Source of the DNA: Eremophila alpestris peregrina
Lineage: Eukaryota; Chordata; Aves; Passeriformes; Alaudidae
NCBI GenBank assembly: GCA_009792885.1
Contig: WMCF01000016.1
Span: 15,131,859 to 15,195,858, forward strand
Direction: 5' to 3'
Length of the DNA stretch: 64,000 bases
Within the stretch, counting starts at the first letter, position 1. Every line of letters starts with the position of its first letter. The notes under the pieces are model-generated. The model saw only the letters and a list, made by a program, of their open reading frames with translations. It was not told the origin of the DNA and searched no databases. Shown here piece by piece: positions 49,201 through 60,026 of this stretch. A program made the position numbers and the translations under genes.

Positions 49201-52200
49201 GTGTGCAGAGTGCTGACCTCAGCTTCTTATATTTCTCCAAAGAGCCACCGCAACAGTTGCCTTCCAGATTTCTGTGGTAAGCAGTTCTGTGTTCCCTGTG
49301 CTGGTGCCCCACAAGTTACTAAGACAGTCTAGTGGGCTCTTCTCTTCCTCCTCCCTCTCCAAACTGCCCTGGTGAGGTTTGTCCTATAGCTCTTCCTTGT
49401 ATCCAGACCTCATCTCTGCTGCCTTGAAACAGGGACTATCTTTTGCCTGTGCTTCAAGGGGTAAACAGAACAGGGGTTACCACCATACACATTTCCAAAG
49501 GACAACAGGGTCCACAACACAGGAGATGGCAACAACAGCTTTTTCACAGGGGGTTATTGTACAGAGTCAGGAGAGGCTGGAATGAATCAGAGGAAACCAG
49601 GCTCCCTGGGAGATGAGTGCTTTTGAGAATCCTATTGGCTAGAAAAGGTCTGGGTTTTAAAGTTCGTGTCAAAGCAGTAACAGAGACACCCCCTTCCCCT
49701 CCCCAGCTGGGAAAACATTTCCTGGAAAACATCCCTATTGTGCTCCAGATCCCTCCACTTCCTTCCCTTTTCTGAAAGAGAAGTATGTGCTTGGGCAACA
49801 AGCCAAAGGATGGAGGCAAGGGGAGATTCAGGCTCTCCCTTTAACCCTGCTCTTCCAGATACTCCTCCTGATGTGTGGTTCCAGGTGGTGAGAAGCACCA
49901 GAGGCAAAGACAGCTCCTGCTCTGGGAAGGTGTGTGTGTCAGCCTAGGAACACCTGACTGGGAAAGCTCTGGGATCACTGCTGGCCTGGACTAGCTCAGA
50001 GGAGGTATTTCTCAGAGAATAAAGGAAGCTGGGGGTAGCACATGAAGACAATTCCTGATTGTTAGGAGAACTCTCTCATGGTTAACCCTGGCTGGCTGTA
50101 GTGGCAGCCTGACCCAGGCTGGCTTCCCAAACTTCAGGGAGAGATATCCACACAGCTTCCAAGAGCAACAGCAAATGGCCAAACCCCTCTACTGAATATT
50201 TTGCCCATCAACTCTCCAGTGTGTTCCACCCCAGAGCTCTGAGCATGTCCTGCAGGAAGCCTCAGGCTGGCACTGGCACCAGACAGGGCAGAAGCCAGGC
50301 TGCAGAGTGGAGGGGGGTGGATGCAGCCACAGAGAAGCACCAGGCACCCTCTGAGGGGGGCAGGAGGTGCCAGAGTTGCAACCCTGTGCCTCTGCAGGCT
50401 GCCCACATTCTTCACTACACATGTCCCCAGGGAACTACAGGACTTTCTCCTCACCTGCATGGATGAGGGGCTGGCCAGATGCTCAGCACGAAGCTCTGCT
50501 GAGGTCACTGCTTGTGCCTTGGTGCTCCGAGCTGCCAGCAGGATCAGCTTGCGGTGGCAATAATCAATCAAATCCAGAATGCTGTCCTCTGCTGACTCGC
50601 AGATCTCCTTCACAATCACAAGGGTTTCACACAGGGTCAGTTCCCACAGTCTTCCACTCCAGGGGCTTTCCACTTGAGGAAAGCTGAACCTGTCTCTCAC
50701 CTTGAAAAAGAACACTGTCTCCAGGAGGTTGATGATGGAGGCTTCATGGTGCAGCTGTGGGAGGAGAATGGCCAGAGTGAGTTAACAGTGGAACAGCACC
50801 AGGGACATGGGCACTGGGACAGGGAAAAGGGCTCTTCTGAGAAGCTGCTTATGTAGTTGTGGCCAAAAACTAGTCCAAGAGAAAAATACAAGTGATGCAA
50901 CCCTCAAAACAACTCCAGTTCATGCAGTTCATATTAATATTTATGCTGACATGCCTGTCATATCAGTGACATGCATGTCACTCCAACATGCCAATGGAGA
51001 GCCACACTTCCCAGCAGGCAGGGCTTTTCAGGGCTCTGCCTGTGCTGCAGGGGCAGAACAACCACTGCCCTCGGGCAAGCTGCCAGTTCCTGAGCTGGGA
51101 CAGTGCTCTGCATGGCTGTGCTTCTCCCAGGGCCTGGGACTGGGGCAGACAGCCCTGTCCAAGACTGGGAACTATGGGATACCTGCCGTGAGGCAATCGG
51201 CTGCTCAGGGAAGAAACCAGCTTGCCCCTGCAAGGTGTTACCCTGGACTGAAAATGGGTTAAAACTTCCAAGCCTCAGGCAGATTTCCCTTAGGTCAAGG
51301 GCTGCATCCCTCTGCAACGAAGTCCAGATCTGGAGATCTCTTACCACGGGTCCCAGAAGCTCAATAAGAAAAAGCTACATTTTTGTTAGCCCGGGGGCAC
51401 ATAACGCTAGAGAGCCTCTGGTTAGAGAACAAGAGTGCTCAGAGTGGGGAAAATACCCCAGGGATATCACTGCCTGGGAGCAGGGGCAGCGCTGGGAGCT
51501 GCAAGGCAGGAGCACAGATGCCTCCAGGAATGGCTTTTGCTCCACCAGCAGCTCCTGCAAGCCCCCATGTGGGATTAGAGTGAGGACAGCTCTCCACAAA
51601 GCCAAGCTTCCCTGGGAGTGAGTCCCTGTGCCTCCTGGGGGCAAGGGCATGGGCTTGCATGGGCTTTGGGAAACCAGGCACTTCCCACTGTGTCCCACTG
51701 CCCACCTCAGCCTGGTGAGATGCAAAACCTCAGCTTTGAGACCTTCAGGGTGACATTTATTTCCAAGCACAGCTGCACCTGACCCATTTGCAGGCTGGTT
51801 CTCACCATCCTCTCTACTCACCACCACATAGATGGGGAAAGTGCTTCTTGGCTTGAAGTCCTCCAGCCGGCAGAGCACAGGAAAGATCTTGTGCTTCCAG
51901 ATCTCCACAGAGATCAGCTCCCCAATGAGAACAGGAATCTAGACAGGGAAGGATGGGGAAGTGAAGCCTTTTCAGACCAGTGCTGCAGGGGAACCAGTTT
52001 GTTGCTAATGGTCAGCCACACTGCAGTTGCCCAGGGAGAAGAGCAGCCTTGGGGCACACTCTGTATTCATCCAGCTCAGAAATGAGCAGCTTCTCACAAC
52101 AGGGCAGAGCTTCTGGGGCTGCAGAGGGGGAAGGTGACCCCAAGGAGCTGGGCAGGTCCAGGCAATCTCACACCCTGGGACTGGGACACCTCAGGCACAG

Positions 52201-53221
52201 GGCAGAGATCTGCAATCAGAGGGGCTGGTGCATGAAGGAGACCAAAACAACCTCCAAGAGAGAAACCAGACACCAGCAAGTAGAAATACCACAGCTTGAC
52301 CTTTAATTTTTTTTGGTAAAGGAAACTGGCACACCACCAGGCAAATGTCTTTTTCAGAGATATAACAGATTCTTAGGCATTTTATTCCAGAATTGCACAC
52401 TGCCCACAGGACAAGCCCAACTGGAGACTGAAGGCCCAGCATGGGGATCCCTCCTGCTCCCAAGGAGGCTCACCTTGGCATGGGTGACCAGCAGCTCAGT
52501 GAGGAGCTGCTCCTGGCCTGCTGAGGCACTCAGAATACCGTGCATGTTGAGCTTCTCCACATACTCATGCTGCCGAAGCCATCTGTGGGGCAGCCAGCGA
52601 GGACATCAGTGCCACAGACCACTGGCTCGGGACCCTCGTGCAGGGGAACCTGTTCCTGTAACCCCCAACCCCATGCTGTGCTCTGAGCCTGGGGCTGCAG
52701 CTCCACTGGGAGAGCCCTGCCCTCCTGCCTGCCCCCAGTGACACCCTCACTGGGGTCACCACAGAACCAGGGGGTGCCTCTCCATCACCCCTACCCTCAC
52801 AGACCCTCACATATGGGACCCTTTCTCCCCCTGGGCCCTCCAATCGCTCCCAGTCCTTCCAGGAATGCTCCAGAATTGCAGCCTCTTCTCTCACCCCACC
52901 CCACCCTGACCCTCTGGGGTCACCTCAAAGCCAGCACTCGTCCTCTCTACCCTAAACCTTCTGGGACCCCTCCTTACCCCCACCGCGAACCCGGGGAAGG
53001 CCCCAGAACTGGGAGCCCTCCTTTCCTCCAACAGCCCCAAAAGGGGACACCCCCAAATTTAAAGCCCTGCTTTCATCTTCTCCCGCCCCAGACACCCAGG
53101 AACACCCCATCGCCGGGTCCCCGCACCCCTGCCCGCCGATGTCCCGCAGCTCGGAGCCCTGCAGGGCCCGCACCAGCGCCTCCGCCTCGGCGGGCGGCAG
53201 CGGCCCCGCCACAGCAGCCAT
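43253..53221 (-). CDS. ZMYND10: Zinc finger MYND-type containing 10 (BLU)
   Basis: Cytoplasmic factor needed to pre-assemble axonemal dynein arms; loss in human causes primary ciliary dyskinesia. Twelve minus-strand coding exons: 53221-53127, 52582-52474, 51938-51822, 50754-50701, 50607-50455, 48481-48393, 48110-48010, 46749-46577, 46289-46164, 44406-44285, 44085-43960, 43337-43253. All junctions are GT/AG and phase closes at 449 residues (human 440). Recognisable blocks are 'ELLVTHAKV', 'FKPRSTFPIYVV', 'ESAEDSILDLIDYCHRKL', 'HNLPCLLVELVEH' and 'KLDGQVWLALLNLLLSPE'. The C-terminal MYND zinc finger is intact: CRVC, CSRC, WYC, then 'ACQVQHWQKHKPAC'. The large introns (up to about 2.0 kb; 50454-48482 and 46163-44407 among them) show no other gene. 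The start lies 10 bases from an X-box-like RFX motif, fitting a ciliary gene. Confidence 0.96.
45371..45430. repeat. Three 20-bp GGGGACAGC repeats in ZMYND10 intron
   Basis: Units starting GGGGACAG at 45371, 45391 and 45411, each followed by 'c..tctcccact'-like sequence, form a short perfect-period array inside the intron between exons 9 and 10. Confidence 0.9.
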
Positions 53222-53230
53222 GGCGTCCGC

Positions 53231-53244
53231 GTCGCTGTGGTAAC
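53231..53244. promoter_or_regulatory. ZMYND10: X-box-like RFX motif at ZMYND10 start
   Basis: GTCGCTGTGGTAAC fits the RFX X-box consensus GTNRCC-N2-RGYAAC at 11 of 12 defined positions. It begins 10 bases upstream of the ZMYND10 ATG. RFX factors control ciliary genes, so the location agrees with the gene's role. Binding is inferred. Confidence 0.5.
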
Positions 53245-53255
53245 GGCGCCGCCGC

Positions 53256-53340
53256 TACCGCCCCCTGGCGGCGCGGAGGACTCGCTGCGGGCCGGCTGCA
53301 GCAGCGGCCAGGGGCGGCCTCTGGTGCCCCCTGGCGGCGC
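53256..53340. promoter_or_regulatory. Pair of CTCF-like motifs between NPRL2 and ZMYND10
   Basis: TACCGCCCCCTGGCGGCGC (53256-53274) and TGGTGCCCCCTGGCGGCGC (53322-53340) both carry the CCCCCTGGCGG core in the same orientation, 66 bp apart. They resemble the CTCF consensus read as TAGCGCCCCCTGGTGGCCA. Confidence 0.45.
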
Positions 53341-53450
53341 GGAGGAGTAGCCGCAGCCGCAGGGGCGCTCCGGGGACACGCAGGGGGACAACGGGGGGAC
53401 ACATGGGGACGCGTGGGGGGACACAGCTCTTGTGAGGGCCATCGCTGCCA

Positions 53451-56400
53451 TCACTTCCAGCACACGATGATGTTGGGGTCGTTCTCCAGACGCTCATCCA
53501 GCTCCTTGTAACTCATGCCTGGGGAGTAAGACAGTGGTGTGTCAGTGTGGTGTCAGTGGGATGCCCAGCAGCAGTGACAGAGGGCTGGGTGGGATTCCCG
53601 AGCCCTGCCTCTGGCAGCATGGGCTTGGCAGCTTGGCTTGGAGAAGAGCCTGGCCCACAGTCCCGTCTCCCTGTAGTCTGAAGGTTCCCAAAGGGACAAG
53701 AATCCAGGACCAGTGCACAGCTGTGAGCAGGCAGACATTCTCATGTCTCCCACCAGCCCTGGGGCCCACACGGAGCAGAGAATCCTGTGGGTCCTACGGA
53801 TCCATACCGGTCTTGCAGCAGATCTCATCGTAGCTGTGGCAGCCAGTGTACAGCCGGGCTGGGTGGCTCCGCTCGTCCTGGGCCACCTTGACTGGGTATT
53901 TCTGGAGCCGCCGGATAAGGCCCTTCATCAAACCAAACTGGATAAGCCTCCTGGGGATGAGGAGGGAAGAGACTGGGGCCACAATGCCCATGTGCCAAAT
54001 AGCCCAGCTCCCCACATTCCCTTCTGTTCCACATGCCCCACCACTGCCTCATGTTTCCTACCCTGCAGACACAGGGGTGAGTACTTCCTGCTCACTCTCT
54101 CTGCCACCCCCAGTGTCACTATTGCCATCAGGGACCAATCAGGAGGGCTCTGACCTCTCATCCACCCTCTGGAGCTGCAGGGTGTAGCGGGAGATGAGGT
54201 CTCGCACGGTGGTGCCAGGGCTCAGCCCACAGTACAGCTGGAAGACATCCCTGAGGCTGGCTCGCTTGTGCCCTGCAAGGACAAATCACCAGTCAGCTGC
54301 CCTGTCGCCCTGCCCGGGCCAGCATCCCCAGGCAGAGTCACTGTACCTTGTTTGGTGACATAGGACAGACACTCTTCCTGGAGGCACTTGTCATCCACCA
54401 GGTCCTGGACCTTTGGTGTGGTGCAGTAGACATTGGAGTACTGGAAGGTGATGGAAAACCAGCTCTGCTCAGCTATAGCTCTGAGAGGCAGGCCCGTCCC
54501 ACCCCAACCCTGCTGTTCCCCCTCCACAGCCACCCTGATGGCACAGCCACTGCCCAAATCCTGCTCACAGCCCCACGTGCTGTGGCCTGACCCACCTGCA
54601 GTATGGAGACAAGTGTGACGACCCTGTAGTACCTGCAGATGGACAGGAAGAGGTGAGAGATGCTCTCTGGCAGCAGTCACCCCCCTCCCTGTGCTGCCCA
54701 GCCCCTCCAGGCACTCACAGCAGGTTCTGCACAGCAATGCGCACCAAGTTCAGCTCCACGTCGGCTTCCGCCGAGATCTTCTGCACGTGCCGAAATCCAT
54801 CAATGTAGGGCAGGATCTGGGAGAGAAGAAGGCAAGAGTTAAAAGGTCAGAGAGCACTGAGGCATCACCCTGAAGCCCAAGTAGTTCCCCTGCATCTGGG
54901 AGCACCTGGGATGGGCAGGCTCCATTCCCAGGTGCACTTTAACCTTGTGCTGGTGAATGATTTGCTCACAGGCCCAAGCACAAAGAGAAGGGCAGCACCA
55001 AAAGTGGCAATATCCAGAACAGCTCAACTACCCCAATGGTCTGGAAACAGATCCCCTTCAAAGTGTCAAACACACAGACCTGCTGTGTGGTGAGATCCCA
55101 CTGGGAGTTGAAGAAGTCATCCTTGTCTTGGGTGAAGACGGGGACATCGTACTCCTGCACGATGGGGGGGTCTGGGCGCTGCTCAATCACCTTCAGGTGG
55201 ATGGTGTTTGACTCATCTGCCCGGGAAAAGGGGAAGGCTCAGTCTCCGTGGAAACCAGTGCTCCCTCAGGAGCGTGCAACCATCAATCCCAGGACACCAC
55301 AATGTCTGTCACACAGAACAAGGTGTTTGCAGCCCACAACCCCATCCCATCTGTCCCTTGGAGCCAGGTAGGGCAAAGCTGTGTCAGACACCCCCAGCTC
55401 CAAGCATAGACAGGCAGGGAGCAGCACAGGCAGAGCTGACCTGGGCAGGGAATGGCCCAGCTGTCTGCCAGCACTGCCCTGTCCTCGCCATACCTATGGG
55501 CAGGGTGCATTTCCCTTTGGCATTCAGCTCCTCCAGCAGGATGGTCATGATGGGAACCAGCTTCTGTTTACTCTCCTCGTTGGAGATGAATCCACTTTCC
55601 AGCTGAACAGAGCAGAAAGTCAAGTCAACTCCTCCCCACAGGATTACTGGCTACAGGAGCCCAGATCCTGTTCTTCTTTAAAACTGGAGTGATGTCTAGG
55701 AAACCAGCACAGTCCCCTCCTCTCTGTAAAACCAATCCCCAGACCAGCAGTGCCCAGTGCCCCCCAACATGCTCCAGGACACTACTGAGGTGCCCTGGCT
55801 CTGTGAGATGGATTAGGAAGCAGCCTGGCCTCACCTCGAGGGTGGTGAGGTAGCCAGCCAGCTTCTTCACGATGGGCTCCAGCGCGCAAGCCTTGGCTTT
55901 GGCGTCACACACAAAGCCCAGGTTGAAGAGCAGAGCATTCCTGCTGTACTTCTTGTGCTCGATGCACACGGGGCAGCCGATCAGCTTCTTCTCCATGGCC
56001 GCCCTGTGGGGAGACACCTGTGACCTGCACCTGTGCCCTCAGGGAGGCTCGAGTGCCCCACCAGGATGGTTCCCAGTAGGCTCTAGAGGTACGGGCTTCT
56101 TAACATTGCAGGAAAAATGATGCAAGTTCAGAGTGCAAATCACAGTCTGAAGAAAGGGCAGGGGGAGGTGTGGAAAGAGTCAGCCCTCAGAAAAGGAAAC
56201 AGTCTCCTTTCGAAACCAGCACAGCTCTCCTGACTGGTCTAACTTTCCTAATTTAAGGCTGGCGGAGCAGCAGATGCGGCACCAACCACCCCCAAAATGT
56301 GACCAACCATCCACCCTCTGCACTTGGGGCCAGGAGCCCAGCGCGCTGGCCCTGTCACAGCCCCGAGCCCGGCGGGACAGCGGGTCCCCGGGGCAGGGCC

Positions 56401-56751
56401 GGGCTGTGCCCGCACTCACACGGTGATCAGCTTGTTCTGCAGCTCGGGCTTCGTGATGACGTACACCTGGATGGTGTCAAACAGCTCCCGGGAGATGAAG
56501 TCCTCGGGGACCTGCGGCGGCACAGGAGGCTCCGTTCCAGCCGAGCCCCGTCCCTCTCCGGGGAGCACCCACCAGCCCCGTCCCTGCGCCCCCTTCCCCT
56601 CCATGAGCGCTGCCACGGGCCAGTCCCAGCCCCCCGGCCGCGGGCAGGCGCTGCGGGCCCCGCACCGGTCGCCTCGCACCTGGTAGGTGATTTTGGGCCC
56701 CAGCGTGGGGTGGAATTCGCTGAAGAACACGCACTCGATGCGGCCACCCAT
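53451..56751 (-). CDS. NPRL2: NPR2-like, GATOR1 complex subunit
   Basis: Subunit of GATOR1, the GAP for RagA/B that restrains mTORC1 at the lysosome when amino acids are low. Eleven minus-strand coding exons: 56751-56680, 56511-56420, 56003-55835, 55602-55494, 55216-55080, 54816-54719, 54632-54596, 54440-54347, 54272-54155, 53950-53808, 53518-53451. All are GT/AG and phase closes at 378 residues (human 380; two residues are missing near the N-terminus). The longin domain starts 'RIECVFFSEFHPTLGPKITY', and the loop with the catalytic arginine finger (human R78, here R76 in 'HKKYSRNALLF') is intact. The C-terminus 'YKELDERLENDPNIIVCWK' is conserved. It shares a 249-bp promoter with CYB561D2. 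No AATAAA or ATTAAA was found in the 230 bases between its stop and the ZMYND10 ATG. Confidence 0.97.
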
Positions 56752-56999
56752 GGCGGGACGCGGAGCAGCCACACACCGAGCCCAGCCCCGCCGGCCACCG
56801 TAGCGCCGCTCCCGCGGAACCACACGGCCGCTGCGGGGGCGGGCCCTCGCGTTGAGCGACAGCGCTTCCCGCCACTCAGCGGCGGCAGAGCGAGGCGGGG
56901 GCGTGGCCTTAGCGCTGACGGACGGCCCGTTTCAGCCAATCGGAGTCCGCGCCGCGGCCCGGCCATGTCGGCGGCGGCGGGTCTGTCCGCCCGGCCAAC
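56752..56999. promoter_or_regulatory. Bidirectional CpG promoter, NPRL2 / CYB561D2
   Basis: The divergent start codons (56751 on minus, 57000 on plus) are 249 bp apart inside a CpG island. CAGCCAATCGG at about 56934-56944 is a good NF-Y/CCAAT match about 60 bases upstream of the CYB561D2 ATG. No TATA box is present. The head-to-head layout is the same as in human. Confidence 0.75.
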
Positions 57000-57937
57000 A
57001 TGGCCCTGACGGCCGAGACCGAGTCCCGCCTGTACCGCTCGCTGCGTGTGGCCGCCGGCGCCGCCGCGCACCTCGTGGCGCTGGGGTTCCCCGCCGCCGT
57101 GGCCGTGCTGGCGCGGCCCGGATCCAGTGAGTGCCGGTGGGGCCGGGGGCGCGGGGAGGGCCGGATGTGTCACCTCACCTCACCCTGCGCTTCCCTTCCA
57201 GGTCTGTTCTCCTGGCACCCGCTGCTCATGGCCCTCGCGGTAAGTGTCGCCGCTCCGGTCACCGCCCCGCTGCCCTGGGACAGGCAGGGGCCGTGCCGGC
57301 GGGGTCCCTGGGTGGTGGGTACGCAGCCCCGGGTGATGGGAGGCTCAGCCCCCGGGCGGTGGGTGCCGAGCCCCGGGAGCCCCGGCGCAGGGGCGTTTGG
57401 CCGGTGCCAATCCCGCTGCCCTCTGCCCCCTAGTTCTCGTTCCTGATGACGGAAGCGCTGCTGATCTTCTCCCCGGAGACCTCGCTGCTGCGCTCTTTCT
57501 CCCGCAAAGTCCGAGTGCGGGCGCACTGGGTCCTGCAGCTGCTCGCCCTGCTCTGCGCGCTCCTGGGGCTGGGAATCATTACCTACAACAAGCACCTGAA
57601 CGGCAAGGGCCACTTTGTCACCTGGCACGGGCTGACGGGGCTGCTGGCCGTGCTGTACACTGGCGGGCAGTGCGCCGGGGGCATGGTCCTGCTCTACCCC
57701 AAGCTGATGAAGAACTGGACGCTGGCCAAGCTGAAGTTGTACCACGCAACCTCAGGGCTGGTGTGCTACCTGCTGGGCTGTGCCAGCCTGATGCTGGGCA
57801 TGTGCTCCCTCTGGTTCACCACCACGGTGACCGGTGCCTCGTGGTACCTCGCCATGCTGTGTCCCCTTGTCACCAGCCTGGTTATCATGAACCAGGTCAG
57901 CAATGCATACCTGTACCGCAAGCGGAGCCAGCACTGA
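57000..57937 (+). CDS. CYB561D2: Cytochrome b561 family member D2
   Basis: Di-heme transmembrane reductase that moves electrons from cytosolic ascorbate across membranes and reduces ferric iron; it acts in endoplasmic-reticulum and vesicle membranes. Exons on the plus strand are 57000-57126, 57202-57239 and 57434-57937, joined with phases 1 and 0. The product is 222 residues, equal to human. Six hydrophobic helices are visible. The four heme-ligand histidines are present in 'SWHPLL', 'RAHWVLQL', 'TWHGLTG' and 'LYHATSG'. The C-terminus 'NQVSNAYLYRKRSQH' is conserved. It is the only plus-strand gene in the cluster, divergent from NPRL2 and convergent with TMEM115. The 3' UTR is about 0.9 kb, ending at AATAAA 58817-58822. 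Confidence 0.97.
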
Positions 57938-58816
57938 GGGCTTGGTGCTGACCTGAACTTCCCAGAGCGAGCTGGGTCTCCCCTTGCAGCCCCCCTGCTC
58001 GCACAGGGTCTTCTTGGAACTTGGTTTCTACCTACTCTTCTTTTGTTAGTCCTGGATTGTCCATAGTCTCTTGTCCGTGGGGAGCAGCTGTGATGTGTGT
58101 GACACCTGATCCCTGCCTCGGTGGGGATGTTTCCCAGCACAGGTAAAGCTGCTGGTCCCTATGGCAGCTTGGTGCTCAGTGCTGGAAATGGAGGGCTCAC
58201 TCAGGATTCCTGCTCCTTTTCCCTTCCCACACAGGGCTGCTTTGGAGCGGGCAGGACAGGAGCCATCCTGGTGAGAAGGGCAGGCAGTCCCCTCTCTCCT
58301 GGGAGGCTGCAGCAGGCACCACGCTGCCTCTCCTGCCACGGGGGCAGCTTGGCCAGGAAAGCACAGGGCACGGTTGTGGCTTCAGCCCTGGCAGGGCTGG
58401 GGCAGGGGGGTGGCACCCGAGAAACGGTACAGCAACATGTGTGTCCCCATGGCACGGGCACTCCCTGGGATCAGAGCTGGCAGCTCTGCCCCAAAGCCCT
58501 GGGTCTGGGAACCCACTGCCACGCACAAACCCCTCTAAACCTCTCCTCCGTGGGCTGGGCTCAGCCTGGTGGGGTGGGGTCGGTTTACAGAGCAAATTAC
58601 TGAGCCGGGCTGTGAACCTGCAGTCAGCAAGTCATAGGGAACAGCGTGAGCACGGGGGAGGCACAGACCTGGGCCATGAACCCTAGGGAAGGCAGGAAGA
58701 AACCTCCTTGCTGGCACAACGGCCTTCCTTCCAGCACGCATCCTGCTCCCGGCAGGGCTGGAGAGCTGGGAGCGCTCCCAGGCTGAAAAGTTCCTCTGTA
58801 TCCAGAGCTTTTATTC

Positions 58817-58822
58817 AATAAA
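58817..58822 (+). terminator. CYB561D2: Poly(A) signal of CYB561D2
   Basis: AATAAA on the plus strand, 880 bases past the stop codon. A minus-strand AATAAA (58810-58815) overlaps the same A/T patch, so this spot could end transcripts from both directions. Confidence 0.7.
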
Positions 58823-59054
58823 AATTTCAGGCAGCTAGAGTGCAACAAGCTCTCTCTACTCCTTGGGTAGGATGACTTTTGGGGTGCAGGCAGTTATCTC
58901 CCCCTGCAGATTTCCCACCTCCTGCTGGGAGCACCTGGGAAGGAAACCCCCTCCCTCCCCAGCCTCCTGACAAGAGCCCCCAGGGGCTGCTCTGGGTCGG
59001 GCCCCACACCTTGCCCATGCTCTGCTGCAGGAGACAATGCTTTGAAAGAAACTC

Positions 59055-59060
59055 TTTATT
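59055..59060 (-). terminator. TMEM115: Poly(A) signal of TMEM115
   Basis: AATAAA on the minus strand, about 970 bases past the TMEM115 stop and about 235 bases from the CYB561D2 signal; the two genes end tail to tail. Confidence 0.65.
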
Positions 59061-60026
59061 GATACCCAAACGTCGGTGTTCTTCCCATTTGACAAAACCT
59101 TCTTGTGTGGTCCTTTAAAAAAATAATCATGACACTGCTGATCTGCATCCTGGGCTGAGAGTTGTCCACTGGATCAGGAGCTGTGGAGGCTGTCACAGGG
59201 AGCATCCTCTCCATCCAGGAAAAAAACCCCATCAACACAGAGGGAGGGAAAAGAAAGGGGGAGCCCATATTCTACCTGCAGGAAAGAAAACCTGCTGCCA
59301 GAGGAAGCAGCTAGAGCCCCACTGTAAAATTAATTCCAGCTTCTAGTGTAATCTGGCAAACGGATTAGCCGGGGAGCAGCCAAGGGCAGCAGCTCCTCGA
59401 AGGGGGAGGGGACAGGAGACAAGCAGGAGAGGATCCCCACCGTGCAGAGCCTGGAGCTGGCAGTGCTGGAGCACCACCATGAGGGGCTGGGTGGCCTCTT
59501 CCTGCCCAGTGCCCTGTCCCCTCCTGCCCAACAAACTTCTCACCGATCCTGGCGAGCTCCTGCTGTGGCGGGGGAGGCTCCCCACGGGAAAGGCATTCGG
59601 AAGAGAAATCCACCAACCTTCCCATTGCCTCAGTTAGGGACAAAACTACCTTCAGAAAGAAAATAAGTGTTGAGTGCTCTGGCCAAGCCCTGGCACAGAG
59701 GAGAAGCTGACTTCGATCCCACGAGGGCCAGCACAGCGGCTTGGGGCAGGGATCAGCCCCGTGTCCCTCTCCCAGAACAGCGCCCGCTGCCTGCGCCAAC
59801 TCCACGGCCTGCCCTGCGGTGAGGGGAGTGGCTGCAGGAATTCCTGTCCTCACGGTAGTGGCAGTGTCACGGTCCCGGGTGCCTGGTGCTGGCCGCGAGC
59901 AGCAGTGAAGCGTTGGAATGAGGTATCCCCCTGCCTGTGGTGCGGGAGGAGTCCCCGCTCCCGGCCGTGGGGGACACGAGGGGGATTAGCAGCTCTCCAA
60001 CGGAGACAGGGCGGGAAGGGGGCCGG

